Source of the DNA: Oscillospiraceae bacterium
GTDB taxonomy: Bacteria > Bacillota > Clostridia > Christensenellales > QALW01
Direction of reading: 5' to 3'
DNA: 64,000 bases
NCBI GenBank assembly: GCA_022009755.1
Contig: CP091722.1
Coordinates: forward strand, 938,001 to 1,002,000
In this document: positions 56,791-64,000 of the stretch, piece after piece
Layout of the letters: each line of letters begins with the position of its first letter
Position numbering within the stretch: position 1 is the stretch's first letter
Program-made: the position numbers and the translations under genes
Notes under the pieces: generated by a model
What the model saw: only the letters and a program-made list of their open reading frames with translations
Databases searched by the model: none
Told to the model about the DNA's origin: nothing

Positions 56791-58296
56791 CTATTCACCC
56801 GCGTGCGCTATTCCCAGTATATCCAGCTCCTTCTGCGTCATTCCCACGCCCCGCAGCATAAGACGGTTGCCCCGCAGTGCCTCAATGGAGTTGATGCCCA
56901 TGCCGCCCATAAGCTCCTTTATTTCATGCTTCCATGCCGTAAGCAGGTTCACAAGCCGCTCACTGCCCTCGTTTGCATCCAGCCGCTTCACAAGCTCCGG
57001 CCGCTGCGTCGCAATGCCCCAGCAGCAGCGTCCGCTGTGGCAGTCGCGGCACAAATGGCACCCCAGCGCAAGCAAAGCCGCCGTGGCTATATAAACCGCA
57101 TCCGCCCCCAGCGCCACCGCCTTTACCACATCCGCCGCCGAGCGTATGCTGCCGCCCGCCACAAGGGATACGCTGTTTCTTATTCCCTCATCGCGCAGCC
57201 GCTGATCCACCGCTGCCAGCGCCAGCTCCACCGGAATGCCCACATTATCCCGTATCCGCGTGGGCGCGGCTCCCGTGCCGCCCCTTACGCCGTCAATTGC
57301 AATAATGTCCGCTCCGCTGCGGGCAATGCCGCTTGCTATCGCCGCTATGTTGTGCACCGCCGCCACCTTTACTATTATCGGCTTTTTATACCCGGTTGCC
57401 TCCTTTAGCGAGTACACCAGCTGCCGCAGATCCTCAATGGAATATATATCATGATGCGGCGCAGGCGATATCGCGTCCGACCCCTCCGGTATCATCCTCG
57501 TGCGGGATACATCCCCCACGATCTTCGCCCCCGGCAGATGCCCGCCTATTCCCGGCTTTGCGCCCTGCCCCATCTTTATCTCTATGGCCGCCCCGGCGTT
57601 AAGATATTTTTCATGCACGCCGAATCTGCCCGATGCCACCTGCACCACCGTATTGTCGCCGTAGCAGTAAAAATCCTCATGCAGTCCGCCCTCGCCGGTG
57701 TTGTAGTATATGCCCAGTTCCCGCGCCGCCCGCGCAAGGCTTTCATGCGCATTGTAGCTTATGGAGCCGTAGCTCATTGCCGAAAACATAACCGGCATGG
57801 ACAGCTCCAGCTGCGGCGGCAGCGCCGTATCTATACTGCCGTCCGCCCTTCTTTTAATCCCGGAGGGCTTCTTTCCGAGGAACACCTTTGTTTCCATCGG
57901 CTCCCGCAGCGGGTCTATCGGCGGGTTGGTCACCTGAGAGGCATTTATAAGTATCCTGTCCCAATATACCGGCAGCGGCTTTGGGTTGCCCATGGAGGAA
58001 AGCAGCACTCCTCCGCTTGCCGCCTGCTTGTATATCTCGCGCACCGTGTCCTCCTGCCAGTTGGCGTTTTCCTTAAAGCAATTGGGGTTGCGCACTATTT
58101 TAAGAGCATGCGTGGGGCAATATGCCACGCACCGCTGGCAGTCCACGCACTTGCTTTCATCAGCCAGCATCACCTTGCCCTCGCTGTCAAAGCTATGCAC
58201 ACCGTTTGCACACTGACGCTCGCACACCCGGCAGTTTATGCACCGCTGTCGGTCTCTTATTATCTCAAACTCCGGCGTTATATAAAACGCAGACAT
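56791..58296 (-). CDS. Glutamate synthase FMN/ferredoxin-domain subunit
   Basis: 501 residues. Residues 15-75 carry two [4Fe-4S] ferredoxin motifs (CINCRVCERQC; CVDCQRCVAYC). The rest is the (beta/alpha)8 FMN domain of GltB, with PVMFSAMSYGSISYNAHESL, GEGGLHEDFY, SRTRMIPEGSDAISPAPHHD and IIAIDGVRGGTGAAPTR. A cysteine cluster near residue 395, LGCHLCRDCHSGRCCWGI, is the [3Fe-4S] site of GltB. It receives ammonia from the amidotransferase subunit and forms glutamate from 2-oxoglutarate. It starts within the stop of the upstream gene (TGATG). Confidence 0.93.
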   Translation of the reverse strand: MSAFYITPEFEIIRDRQRCINCRVCERQCANGVHSFDSEGKVMLADESKCVDCQRCVAYCPTHALKIVRNPNCFKENANWQEDTVREIYKQAASGGVLLSSMGNPKPLPVYWDRILINASQVTNPPIDPLREPMETKVFLGKKPSGIKRRADGSIDTALPPQLELSMPVMFSAMSYGSISYNAHESLARAARELGIYYNTGEGGLHEDFYCYGDNTVVQVASGRFGVHEKYLNAGAAIEIKMGQGAKPGIGGHLPGAKIVGDVSRTRMIPEGSDAISPAPHHDIYSIEDLRQLVYSLKEATGYKKPIIVKVAAVHNIAAIASGIARSGADIIAIDGVRGGTGAAPTRIRDNVGIPVELALAAVDQRLRDEGIRNSVSLVAGGSIRSAADVVKAVALGADAVYIATAALLALGCHLCRDCHSGRCCWGIATQRPELVKRLDANEGSERLVNLLTAWKHEIKELMGGMGINSIEALRGNRLMLRGVGMTQKELDILGIAHAGE

Positions 58297-59393
58297 CAGT
58301 ATCCCTCCTTCACTCTCACAATAACCGGCTCTCCCCCGGCCGGAGCATATATATCCTCCGCCTCCGGCTCCATTGCCCGTATGGCGGCTTCCTCGCTTGC
58401 TATAAACACAAGGTCTTTTTTCTTTGCCGTCACCATGGAGCGCAGCTTCAGCCTGTCATTAAGCGCCATAAGCCCGCCGTCAAAGCCCAAAATAATGGAA
58501 AACGGTCCGGTTATCAGCAGCCCCGGATATGCCTTTCGCAGATACTCCAGCTGCTGCGCCGCCGCGCTGTCGGTCTTCTCCAGCTTTTTAAGCGTGCTCC
58601 AGAAGGGCGCCGCCATTACCGATGCGGTTTCCTCCAGCGTAAGCCCCTGCCGCCGCAGAAGATAGTCGGCAATATATGTGATAACCTCCGTGTCGGTCTT
58701 AAGCGTGCATTTGTAGCCGTACATCTCAATATCCCTGCGGTTGGCATCATAGGAGGATATCTCTCCGTTGTGCACCACGGTATAGTCAAGCAGTGCAAAG
58801 GGGTGCGCTCCGCCCCACCAGCCCGGCGTATTTGTGGGATATCTCCCGTGCGCCGTCCAGCTGTAAGCCTCATATTCCTCCAGCCTGTAAAACCTGCCCA
58901 CATCCTCGGGGAAGCCCACCGCCTTGAACACTCCCACATTTTTCCCGCTGGAAAAAACATACGAGCCCTCAAGCCTTGTGTTTATCTGCATTACCGTGCG
59001 CGCCACATACTCCTTTTCATCCAGCTGCAAGCGGGACAGCACCGAGGAAAGCGGTGCCACAAAGTACCGCCAAATCAGCGGAACATCGGTAATTTCCGGT
59101 ATTTTGCGTATCGGAATGTTTTCGGCCTTTACTATCTCAAAGCTGTCCTTCAGAAAGCTTTCGCACTCCACGCGCGCAGCATTGTCATTATAAAAAATGT
59201 GCAGCGCGTAAAACTCCCTGTATTCGGGATATATACCGTACCCCGCGAACCCGCCGCCCAGACCGTTGGAACGGTCGTGCATGGGTATCATGCTCTTAAT
59301 TATCATTTCGCCGTCCATCTTTCTGCCCTGCGTGGAAATAACGGCGGAAATGGCGCAGCCCGACGGAATGCGTACCTGTCCTTCCTTCATCAT
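58296..59393 (-). CDS. Glutamate synthase amidotransferase (GATase II) subunit
   Basis: About 365 residues; class II glutamine amidotransferase domain of GltB as an independent protein. The candidate N-terminal nucleophile is in RIPSGCAISAVIS (about residue 13-14 from this start), implying removal of a short propeptide, as in GltB. Further signatures are SNGLGGGFAGYG, HGRYPTNTPGWWGGAHPF and VVHNGEISSYDANRR, which bind glutamine. The ATG at 59393 follows AAGGGGTG. First gene of the amidotransferase-FMN-GXGXG operon. A terminator hairpin separates it from its promoter. Confidence 0.92.
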   Translation of the reverse strand: MMKEGQVRIPSGCAISAVISTQGRKMDGEMIIKSMIPMHDRSNGLGGGFAGYGIYPEYREFYALHIFYNDNAARVECESFLKDSFEIVKAENIPIRKIPEITDVPLIWRYFVAPLSSVLSRLQLDEKEYVARTVMQINTRLEGSYVFSSGKNVGVFKAVGFPEDVGRFYRLEEYEAYSWTAHGRYPTNTPGWWGGAHPFALLDYTVVHNGEISSYDANRRDIEMYGYKCTLKTDTEVITYIADYLLRRQGLTLEETASVMAAPFWSTLKKLEKTDSAAAQQLEYLRKAYPGLLITGPFSIILGFDGGLMALNDRLKLRSMVTAKKKDLVFIASEEAAIRAMEPEAEDIYAPAGGEPVIVRVKEGY

Positions 59394-59416
59394 AATCTTC
59401 ACCCCTTACATAAAAG

Positions 59417-59465
59417 AAAAGGCGTTCATTCACACGGGGGCAATGCTCCCGCACAAATGAACGCC
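59417..59465 (-). terminator. Leader terminator (candidate attenuator) of the glutamate synthase operon
   Basis: GGCGTTCATT (59421-59430) and AATGAACGCC (59456-59465) pair perfectly; inner arms CGGGnGC/GCnCCCG extend the helix. On the minus strand TTTTCTTTT follows. The hairpin sits about 10 bases after the expected transcription start and about 25 bases before the first ATG, so polymerase must read through it to make glutamate synthase. Confidence 0.7.
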
Positions 59466-59481
59466 TTTGCTCATTGCAGGT

Positions 59482-59512
59482 ATTATATTGTATTCCTTCG
59501 TTTTTTTGTCAA
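59482..59512 (-). promoter_or_regulatory. Promoter of the glutamate synthase operon
   Basis: TTGACA (59512-59507) followed by a 19-base spacer beginning with six A and TATAAT (59487-59482) on the minus strand. Both boxes are perfect; the spacer is two bases longer than optimum, exactly as in the divergent glnN promoter. Confidence 0.7.
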
Positions 59513-59611
59513 ATATTTTGTATGATTTTCGCTCTGTTTTTGCCCGTTTATGAAAGTGCCGGCTTTTTGCGCCTGCATTTTTGTGTTGAAATTTTTTTAT
59601 AAAAAAAGTGT

Positions 59612-59642
59612 TTGACAAAAAAATAAAAAAAGCGAGTATAAT
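59612..59642 (+). promoter_or_regulatory. Promoter of glnN
   Basis: TTGACA (59612-59617), 19-base A-rich spacer, TATAAT (59637-59642). Perfect boxes, long spacer, divergent from the glutamate synthase promoter 100 bases away. Confidence 0.7.
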
Positions 59643-59662
59643 CAGCGGCATAAAAGGCAAGG

Positions 59663-59706
59663 GCGTCTTTGGGAAAATCATCCCCAAAGGCGCTTTTTTG
59701 TTTTTT
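59663..59706 (+). terminator. Leader terminator (candidate attenuator) of glnN
   Basis: GCGTCTTTGGG (59663-59673) and CCCAAAGGCGC (59683-59693) pair over 11 bp with one G-U, followed by T6-G-T6. It starts about 14 bases after the expected transcription start and lies 130 bases before glnN. Confidence 0.7.
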
Positions 59707-59725
59707 CGCATTTCGTGCAAGGCTG

Positions 59726-59817
59726 AAAACAGATGCAAAAAACGCGAAAAAACGCTCAAAAACCGTTAAAAAAAGCCTTAAAAACATGCAAAAAACGCAT
59801 TAAAAAATGCAACAAAA
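59726..59817. other. Nine helically phased A-tracts upstream of glnN
   Basis: A-tracts of 4-7 bases centred near 59727, 59739, 59749, 59760, 59771, 59782, 59792, 59804 and 59815; mean spacing about 11 bp. They separate the leader terminator from the ribosome site. Predicted curved DNA, or an unstructured A-rich leader in RNA. Confidence 0.6.
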
Positions 59818-59835
59818 GCAAAGGAGTGCAGAGTT

Positions 59836-61933
59836 ATGGAAACAGTATCTGATTATTTCGGCAGCCTGGTATTTGACGACAGGGTGATGAAGGCAACGCT
59901 TTCCGCGGATGTTTACTCCTCCCTTAAAAAAACCATCGATGAGGGCGCGCCTCTGGATGTGCAGGTGGCAAACGCCGTAGCCTCCGCCATGAAGGACTGG
60001 GCAATAGAAAAGGGCGCGACCCATTTTACTCACTGGTTCCAGCCTCTTACCGGCATAACCGCCGAAAAGCACGACAGCTTCATATCCCCCGCTCCCGACG
60101 GCCGCGTAATAATGGAGTTTTCCGGCAAGGAGCTTATAAAGGGTGAGCCGGATGCCTCCAGCTTCCCCTCCGGCGGGCTGCGCGCCACCTTCGAAGCTCG
60201 CGGCTACACCGCTTGGGACCCCACCTCCTATGCCTTTATTAAGGATAAAACACTGTGCATCCCCACCGCCTTCTGCTCCTACGGCGGAGAGGCGCTGGAT
60301 AAAAAAACCCCGCTGCTGCGCTCCATGGAGGCCATAAACAAGCAGGCTCTGCGCGTGCTGCGGCTTTTCGGCAACACCGATGTAAAATGCGTGCGCACCT
60401 CGGTGGGCCCGGAGCAGGAATATTTTCTTGTGGACAGAGAAATGTATGAAAAACGCAAGGATCTTATATTTACCGGCCGCACGCTTTTCGGCGCAAAGCC
60501 GCCCAAGGGGCAGGAGCTGGACGACCACTATTTCGGCGTTATAAAGCCCCGCGTGGCGGAATATATGGCGGATCTTAACCGTGAACTGTGGAAGCTGGGC
60601 ATACTTGCAAAAACCGAGCACAATGAGGTGGCCCCCGCTCAGCACGAGCTGGCGCCGATATACACCACCACAAACATAGCCACGGACCACAATCAGCTTA
60701 CCATGGAGATAATGCAGAAGGTGGCGGCGCGCCACGGTCTTGTATGCCTGCTGCATGAAAAGCCCTTTGCGGGGTAAACGGCAGCGGCAAACACAACAAC
60801 TGGTCCATGGCCACCGATACCGGCGTCAACCTGCTTACGCCGGGAGATACACCCGCACGAGAACGCACAGTTCCTGCTGTTTCTGTGCGCCGTTATAAAG
60901 GCAGTGGACGAATATCAGGATCTGTTAAGGCTGTCCGTGGCTTCGGCGGGCAACGATCACCGCTTGGGTGCAAACGAAGCGCCCCCCGCTGTAATATCCA
61001 TGTTCCTTGGCGATGAGCTTACCGCGGTGCTGGATGCCATTGCCTCCGATGCGCCTTACAGCGCCGCAGAAAAAACCGTTATGAAGCTGGGCGCTCATGT
61101 TCTGCCGCGCTTCACGCGGGATACCACGGACCGCAACCGCACCTCCCCGTTTGCCTTTACCGGCAATAAGTTTGAATTCCGCATGCCCGGCTCCGCCGCA
61201 AGCATTGCCTGCGCCAACATAATGATAAACGCAAGCGTGGCCGAGGAGCTGCGTAAATATGCCGATGCGCTGGAGGCGGCCTCCGATTTTGAAGCCGAGC
61301 TGCACAGGCTTATACGCTCCACCGTAATCGAGCATCGCCGCATAATCTTTAACGGCAACGGCTATGATGACGCATGGATAAAGGAGGCCACGGAAAAGCG
61401 CGGTCTGCTGAACCTGAGAACCACGCCCGATGCGCTGCCGGCACTGCTTGAAAAGAAAAACGCCGATATGCTGGTTTCCCACGGCATCTTCTCCATGGCG
61501 GAGCTGCATTCCCGCTATGAGATAACGCTGGAAAACTACTGCAAAAACCGTAAACATTGAAGGTCAGACCATGGTGGAAATGGCGCGCAGAGAGATACTG
61601 CCCGCAATAGAAGCCTATGCCCATGAGCTGGCCTGCACTGCTGCGGCCAAGCACGGTTTTATTCCCGGCGCTGCCTGCCGCTATGAAAGCAGCACGGTAA
61701 AGCGGCTGTCCGACCTTGCCGATTCCATAGACGCCGCTGCTTCCCATCTTGAGGAAAAGCTGCAGCTTTGCCGCGAAACCGCAGACACTACCGAAGCGGC
61801 AGTGGCCGTGCGCGATACGGTGCTGCCCGCAATGGCGGAGCTGCGCCTGCCCTGCGATGAGGCGGAAACAATAACGGCGGAGCGCTACTGGCCCTTCCCC
61901 ACCTATGAAAAGCTGCTTTTCGGCGTAAACTGA
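59836..61933 (+). CDS. glnN: Glutamine synthetase type III
   Basis: About 698 residues after correcting three breaks: one G missing at 60771-60774, one C extra at 60852-60854 and one A extra at 61543-61547. The restored centre reads HEKPFAGVNGSGKHNNWSMA and TPHENAQFLLFLCAVIKAVD, standard GSIII text. Other signatures are FTHWFQPLTGITAEKHDSF, SVGPEQEYFLVD, AQHELAPIYTTTNIATDHNQ and EFRMPGSAASIACANIMINA. Type III enzymes are dodecamers of ~75-kDa subunits, common in Bacteroides and Clostridia. The ATG follows AAAGGAG. Together with glnA next door the organism has two glutamine synthetases in one locus. Confidence 0.95.
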
Positions 61934-62062
61934 CCTTAAAGCGGTAAAGGCCGGGGCATTGGCCGATACACGCGATAAGCCCGAATGCGGGCGGAGCGGC
62001 AAAGCCGCATGCGCGGCATTTATAATCGCCGCTCTCCCCCTTCTTCATATATTCCCCCTAAA

Positions 62063-62115
62063 ATACACCGGCACAGGGCCGCAGCTGCAGCCCTGTGCCG
62101 GTGTATTCTTTCTTT
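62063..62115. terminator. Very strong terminator after glnN
   Basis: A perfect 17-bp stem: ATACACCGGCACAGGGC (62063-62079) and its complement (62090-62106), followed by TCTTTCTTTT on the plus strand. It also lies downstream of the leftward gene at 62128. Confidence 0.9.
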
Positions 62116-62127
62116 TAATAATATTCC

Positions 62128-62682
62128 CTAACCGCGCCCGGCGCTTATCCATTCAATAAGCAGCAGCGCAAGCACCGCCGCAATCGCAATTAAAACAACA
62201 ACCGCAGTGTCCTTTCTGCTGTTTTTGCCGTCATCGCGCCCCGACTCCGAAGGCGTGCGTGACGACCCATTATCGTTTTGCCCGCGCGCCGTCCCGGCCT
62301 CACCGCTTTCGGTTGGGCGCGTATCGGCATCAGAATTAACAGTCTTTGCAGCGGGCTTTGTGTATTTGGGGGACGGATGCGTATATTTATAATAAAGCGC
62401 CAAAGGGTCGGTTTGATTCTTGATGCGGGCATAAAAATCGTCCAGCCATTTTGCATCCTCCGGCAGGCACATATCCGTTTCGGAGCAGCCCGGCTCATGC
62501 GCTATCTGATTTCTTATCCTGCGGCAATGCCTTAGCCTTTTAAGATCATTCTCCCAACCCGACACAAGGTAAGCCCCGCGCGGCTTATCGGACATTTCCT
62601 TTATGTATGCCGACACCCTGCCCTCGCCCAGCATATCTCCGCACAGCTTTTCAAGCTGCTTGTATGAATCCATAAAGCCCAT
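62128..62682 (-). CDS. Small tail-anchored protein with an RNxxAH motif
   Basis: 184 residues starting MGFMDSYKQLEKLCGDMLGE. The helical N-terminal domain (1-110) contains LKRLRHCRRIRNQIAHEPG, with RNQIAH fitting the R-x4-H pattern of HEPN-type domains. A Ser/Glu/Asp-rich linker (115-155) leads to one C-terminal transmembrane helix (VVVLIAIAAVLALLLIEWI). Similar hypothetical proteins occur in Clostridia, with no assigned role. If the motif is functional it would suggest an RNase or a protein-interaction fold; the short motif alone is not proof. Convergent with glnN. Confidence 0.65.
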   Translation of the reverse strand: MGFMDSYKQLEKLCGDMLGEGRVSAYIKEMSDKPRGAYLVSGWENDLKRLRHCRRIRNQIAHEPGCSETDMCLPEDAKWLDDFYARIKNQTDPLALYYKYTHPSPKYTKPAAKTVNSDADTRPTESGEAGTARGQNDNGSSRTPSESGRDDGKNSRKDTAVVVLIAIAAVLALLLIEWISAGRG

Positions 62683-62776
62683 AGCTTTTTTCCGTCCAAC
62701 CTTTCTTTGCGGGCAATATCCCGCGCTGCGATTTTTCTGCCGGCAGCCGCGCTTACATTATTGCCGTCCGAAATTA

Positions 62777-64000
62777 TCAATCATCCTTCTTTTCCGCCTG
62801 CCGCCACAGCTGCTTCACCGTTTCCCCGTCTGCCTCCCGCAGTGCTGTTCCCTTTTGCTCCGCCGCCCTTTCGGCACGCTCAAAGCGGCTTATAAAGCGA
62901 TCCACGGCGCAGTTGAGCGCCATTTCCGGCTGTACCGAGCATTTGCGCGCGGCGTTTGCCGCCCTGAGCAGCATCTCGCCCACTGCCCGCGAAGCGGTAT
63001 CGGGCTCACTGTTTGCCTGCTCCAGCATTGCTTTAACGGCGCTTACTGCCCCGTCCAGCTCCGCAGCGGCCTCCCCGGCGCTTATGTCAAGGCCGGCATG
63101 ACGCGCCTTATCCAGCACCTTTTCCGCACGCATAAGAGCGGGGAAGCTGCCCGGTATTGCCGCCAGCACCTGGGAATCCTTCTGCCCGCGATCGCGGCGC
63201 TTTATGGCCTCCCAGTTTGTAAGCACCTCATCGCTGCCCGAAACAAGCGTATCCGCAAACATGCGGGTGCCGCCGTATCATTTTGCGGCAGACGGCATCC
63301 GTAACATCGCGGTAGGAAAACTCTCCATGCTCGCTGCCTATCTGGGCATGGAACGCCACCTGCAGCAGCACATCCCCAAGCTCGTCCGCAAGCTGATAGG
63401 GATCCCCGTTGTTTACTGCATCCGCCACCTCATAGGCCTCCTCCACCAGATAGCGCGTAAGCGTTTCATGCGTCTGCTCCCTGTCCCACGGGCAGCCGTC
63501 AACATCCCGCAGACGGCGCATTATATATAAAAGATCCTCGGTATTATAGCAGGCGCGCTTTTCAAACGGCACTGCCGGTATCACCGCGCAGGCTCTGTGA
63601 CCGTAGTCCCTTCTCCTGTCCAGCTCGCACAGCGGAATACCGCAAGCGGTGCTTCCGTTAAAAAAGTATATTTCCTGCTCGTCCGCATAGTAATCCGCCA
63701 AGCGGCACTTTACCCTTCCGGCAAGCAGGGCATCGTCTATGCCCGTAACACACAGGTTGACTTTCGCCTCCGGCACCGCCTTTTCCGTCTCAAAGGCGGT
63801 AAGCACCCTCTTTTCCCCCGTTATGCCCGCGCAGGCGCAGGCAGCCTCGGCCAGCGATACGCCCGGTATGACCCAAGCGGGAATGCCGTTTTCCTTTGCC
63901 GCCTTTACGGCAAAGGCCGCACACTCATCCTCAAGCGCGCTTCCCGTTACCGCAAAGCACACACTGCCCTCAAAGGAGCATAGCTTTCCCATATAAGGCG
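62777..64000 (-). CDS. mazG: YabN-type protein: tetrapyrrole methylase-like plus MazG nucleotide pyrophosphohydrolase (partial)
   Basis: Reads leftward from the right edge. The visible 5' part is the C-terminal half of a SAM-methyltransferase-like (tetrapyrrole methylase) domain: FAVKAAKENGIPAWVIPGVSLAEAA. Then a MazG domain: DGCPWDREQTHETLTRYLVEEAYEV, ADELGDVLLQVAFHA with the EExxE/ELxD metal residues. The frame breaks near 63257-63259 (two T missing on the minus strand, HPHVFADTLVSGSDEV restored) and continues to 62777. MazG proteins hydrolyse non-canonical NTPs. The fused methylase is typical of Bacillota YabN, usually beside spoVT/mfd and sporulation genes. The true N-terminus is outside the window. 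Confidence 0.88.

Noticed and set aside
59417..59706. Canonical ANTAR double-hexaloop RNA motif
   Set aside because: I looked for two adjacent stems with six-base loops carrying A at position 1 and G at 4 before each terminator and did not find them; only the terminators themselves are supported.
1..64000. CRISPR arrays, prophage, transposases, restriction or toxin-antitoxin systems
   Set aside because: No regularly spaced repeats, integrase, transposase, cas or restriction genes were seen. The 62128 protein has only a short HEPN-like motif and no partner.
1..64000. tRNA and rRNA genes
   Set aside because: No GTTCGA-type T-loop with matching acceptor stem or rRNA core sequence was recognised; the CCGCG sequence at 4615-4619 belongs to the T-box.

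Overview
The window comes from an endospore-forming member of the Bacillota, most likely an uncultured Clostridia. The evidence is a full-length spoIVA, spoVG next to a Bacillus-type purR, a leucine T-box leader, AGGAGG-type ribosome sites, intrinsic terminators, TTGACA/TATAAT promoters, the rpmG-secE-nusG-rplKA order and a type III glutamine synthetase. I see no rRNA, tRNA, CRISPR, phage or insertion sequence. This is chromosomal core sequence with some accessory genes.

Layout. 1-1.8 kb: a leftward marR / cytidylate-kinase-like / MATE efflux operon with an operator lying inside its promoter. 2-4.3 kb: a 56-codon gene and a membrane-anchored beta-propeller protein. 4.3-9.2 kb: consensus promoter, T-box, then leuA-leuC-leuD-leuB. 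9.2-12 kb: a NYN/OST-HTH protein, a block of phased T-tracts and spoIVA. 12-22.4 kb: a heterodimeric ABC exporter, a secreted esterase lipoprotein, a DUF1846 protein and a fused ATPase-FtsX transporter. 23-29.5 kb: murC, spoVG, purR and a metallophosphoesterase, then rpmG-secE-nusG-rplK-rplA without rplJL. 29.6-33.6 kb: an unassigned glycyl radical enzyme, its activase and a divergent AraC regulator. 33.7-38.7 kb: uvrB-uvrA behind a LexA-like box. 38.8-44.3 kb: a zinc-ribbon protein, two lipoproteins, and an ECF sigma factor with an RsgI-like, four-PepSY anti-sigma factor. 44.4-53.9 kb: mscL, an unknown two-TM protein, a GH-like protein, DUF2461, a CtpE-like P-type ATPase and pyrG. 54-62 kb: a nitrogen-assimilation block (ANTAR regulator, type I glnA, three-polypeptide glutamate synthase, divergent type III glnN). 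62-64 kb: a small membrane protein and a partial yabN/mazG.

The nitrogen block is the most coherent system. Glutamine synthetases and glutamate synthase form the GS/GOGAT cycle, an RNA-binding antiterminator of the ANTAR class is encoded beside them, and the two divergent promoters between glnN and the gltB operon each run straight into an intrinsic-terminator hairpin.

A strong caveat covers the whole window. Twenty-one genes, including rplA, uvrA, uvrB, pyrG, leuA, leuB, leuC and glnN, carry 25 single frame breaks. Nearly all sit in homopolymers of 3 to 7 bases, and the protein resumes intact in another frame. I read these as residual sequencing indels, not pseudogenes, and annotate the restored genes across the breaks.
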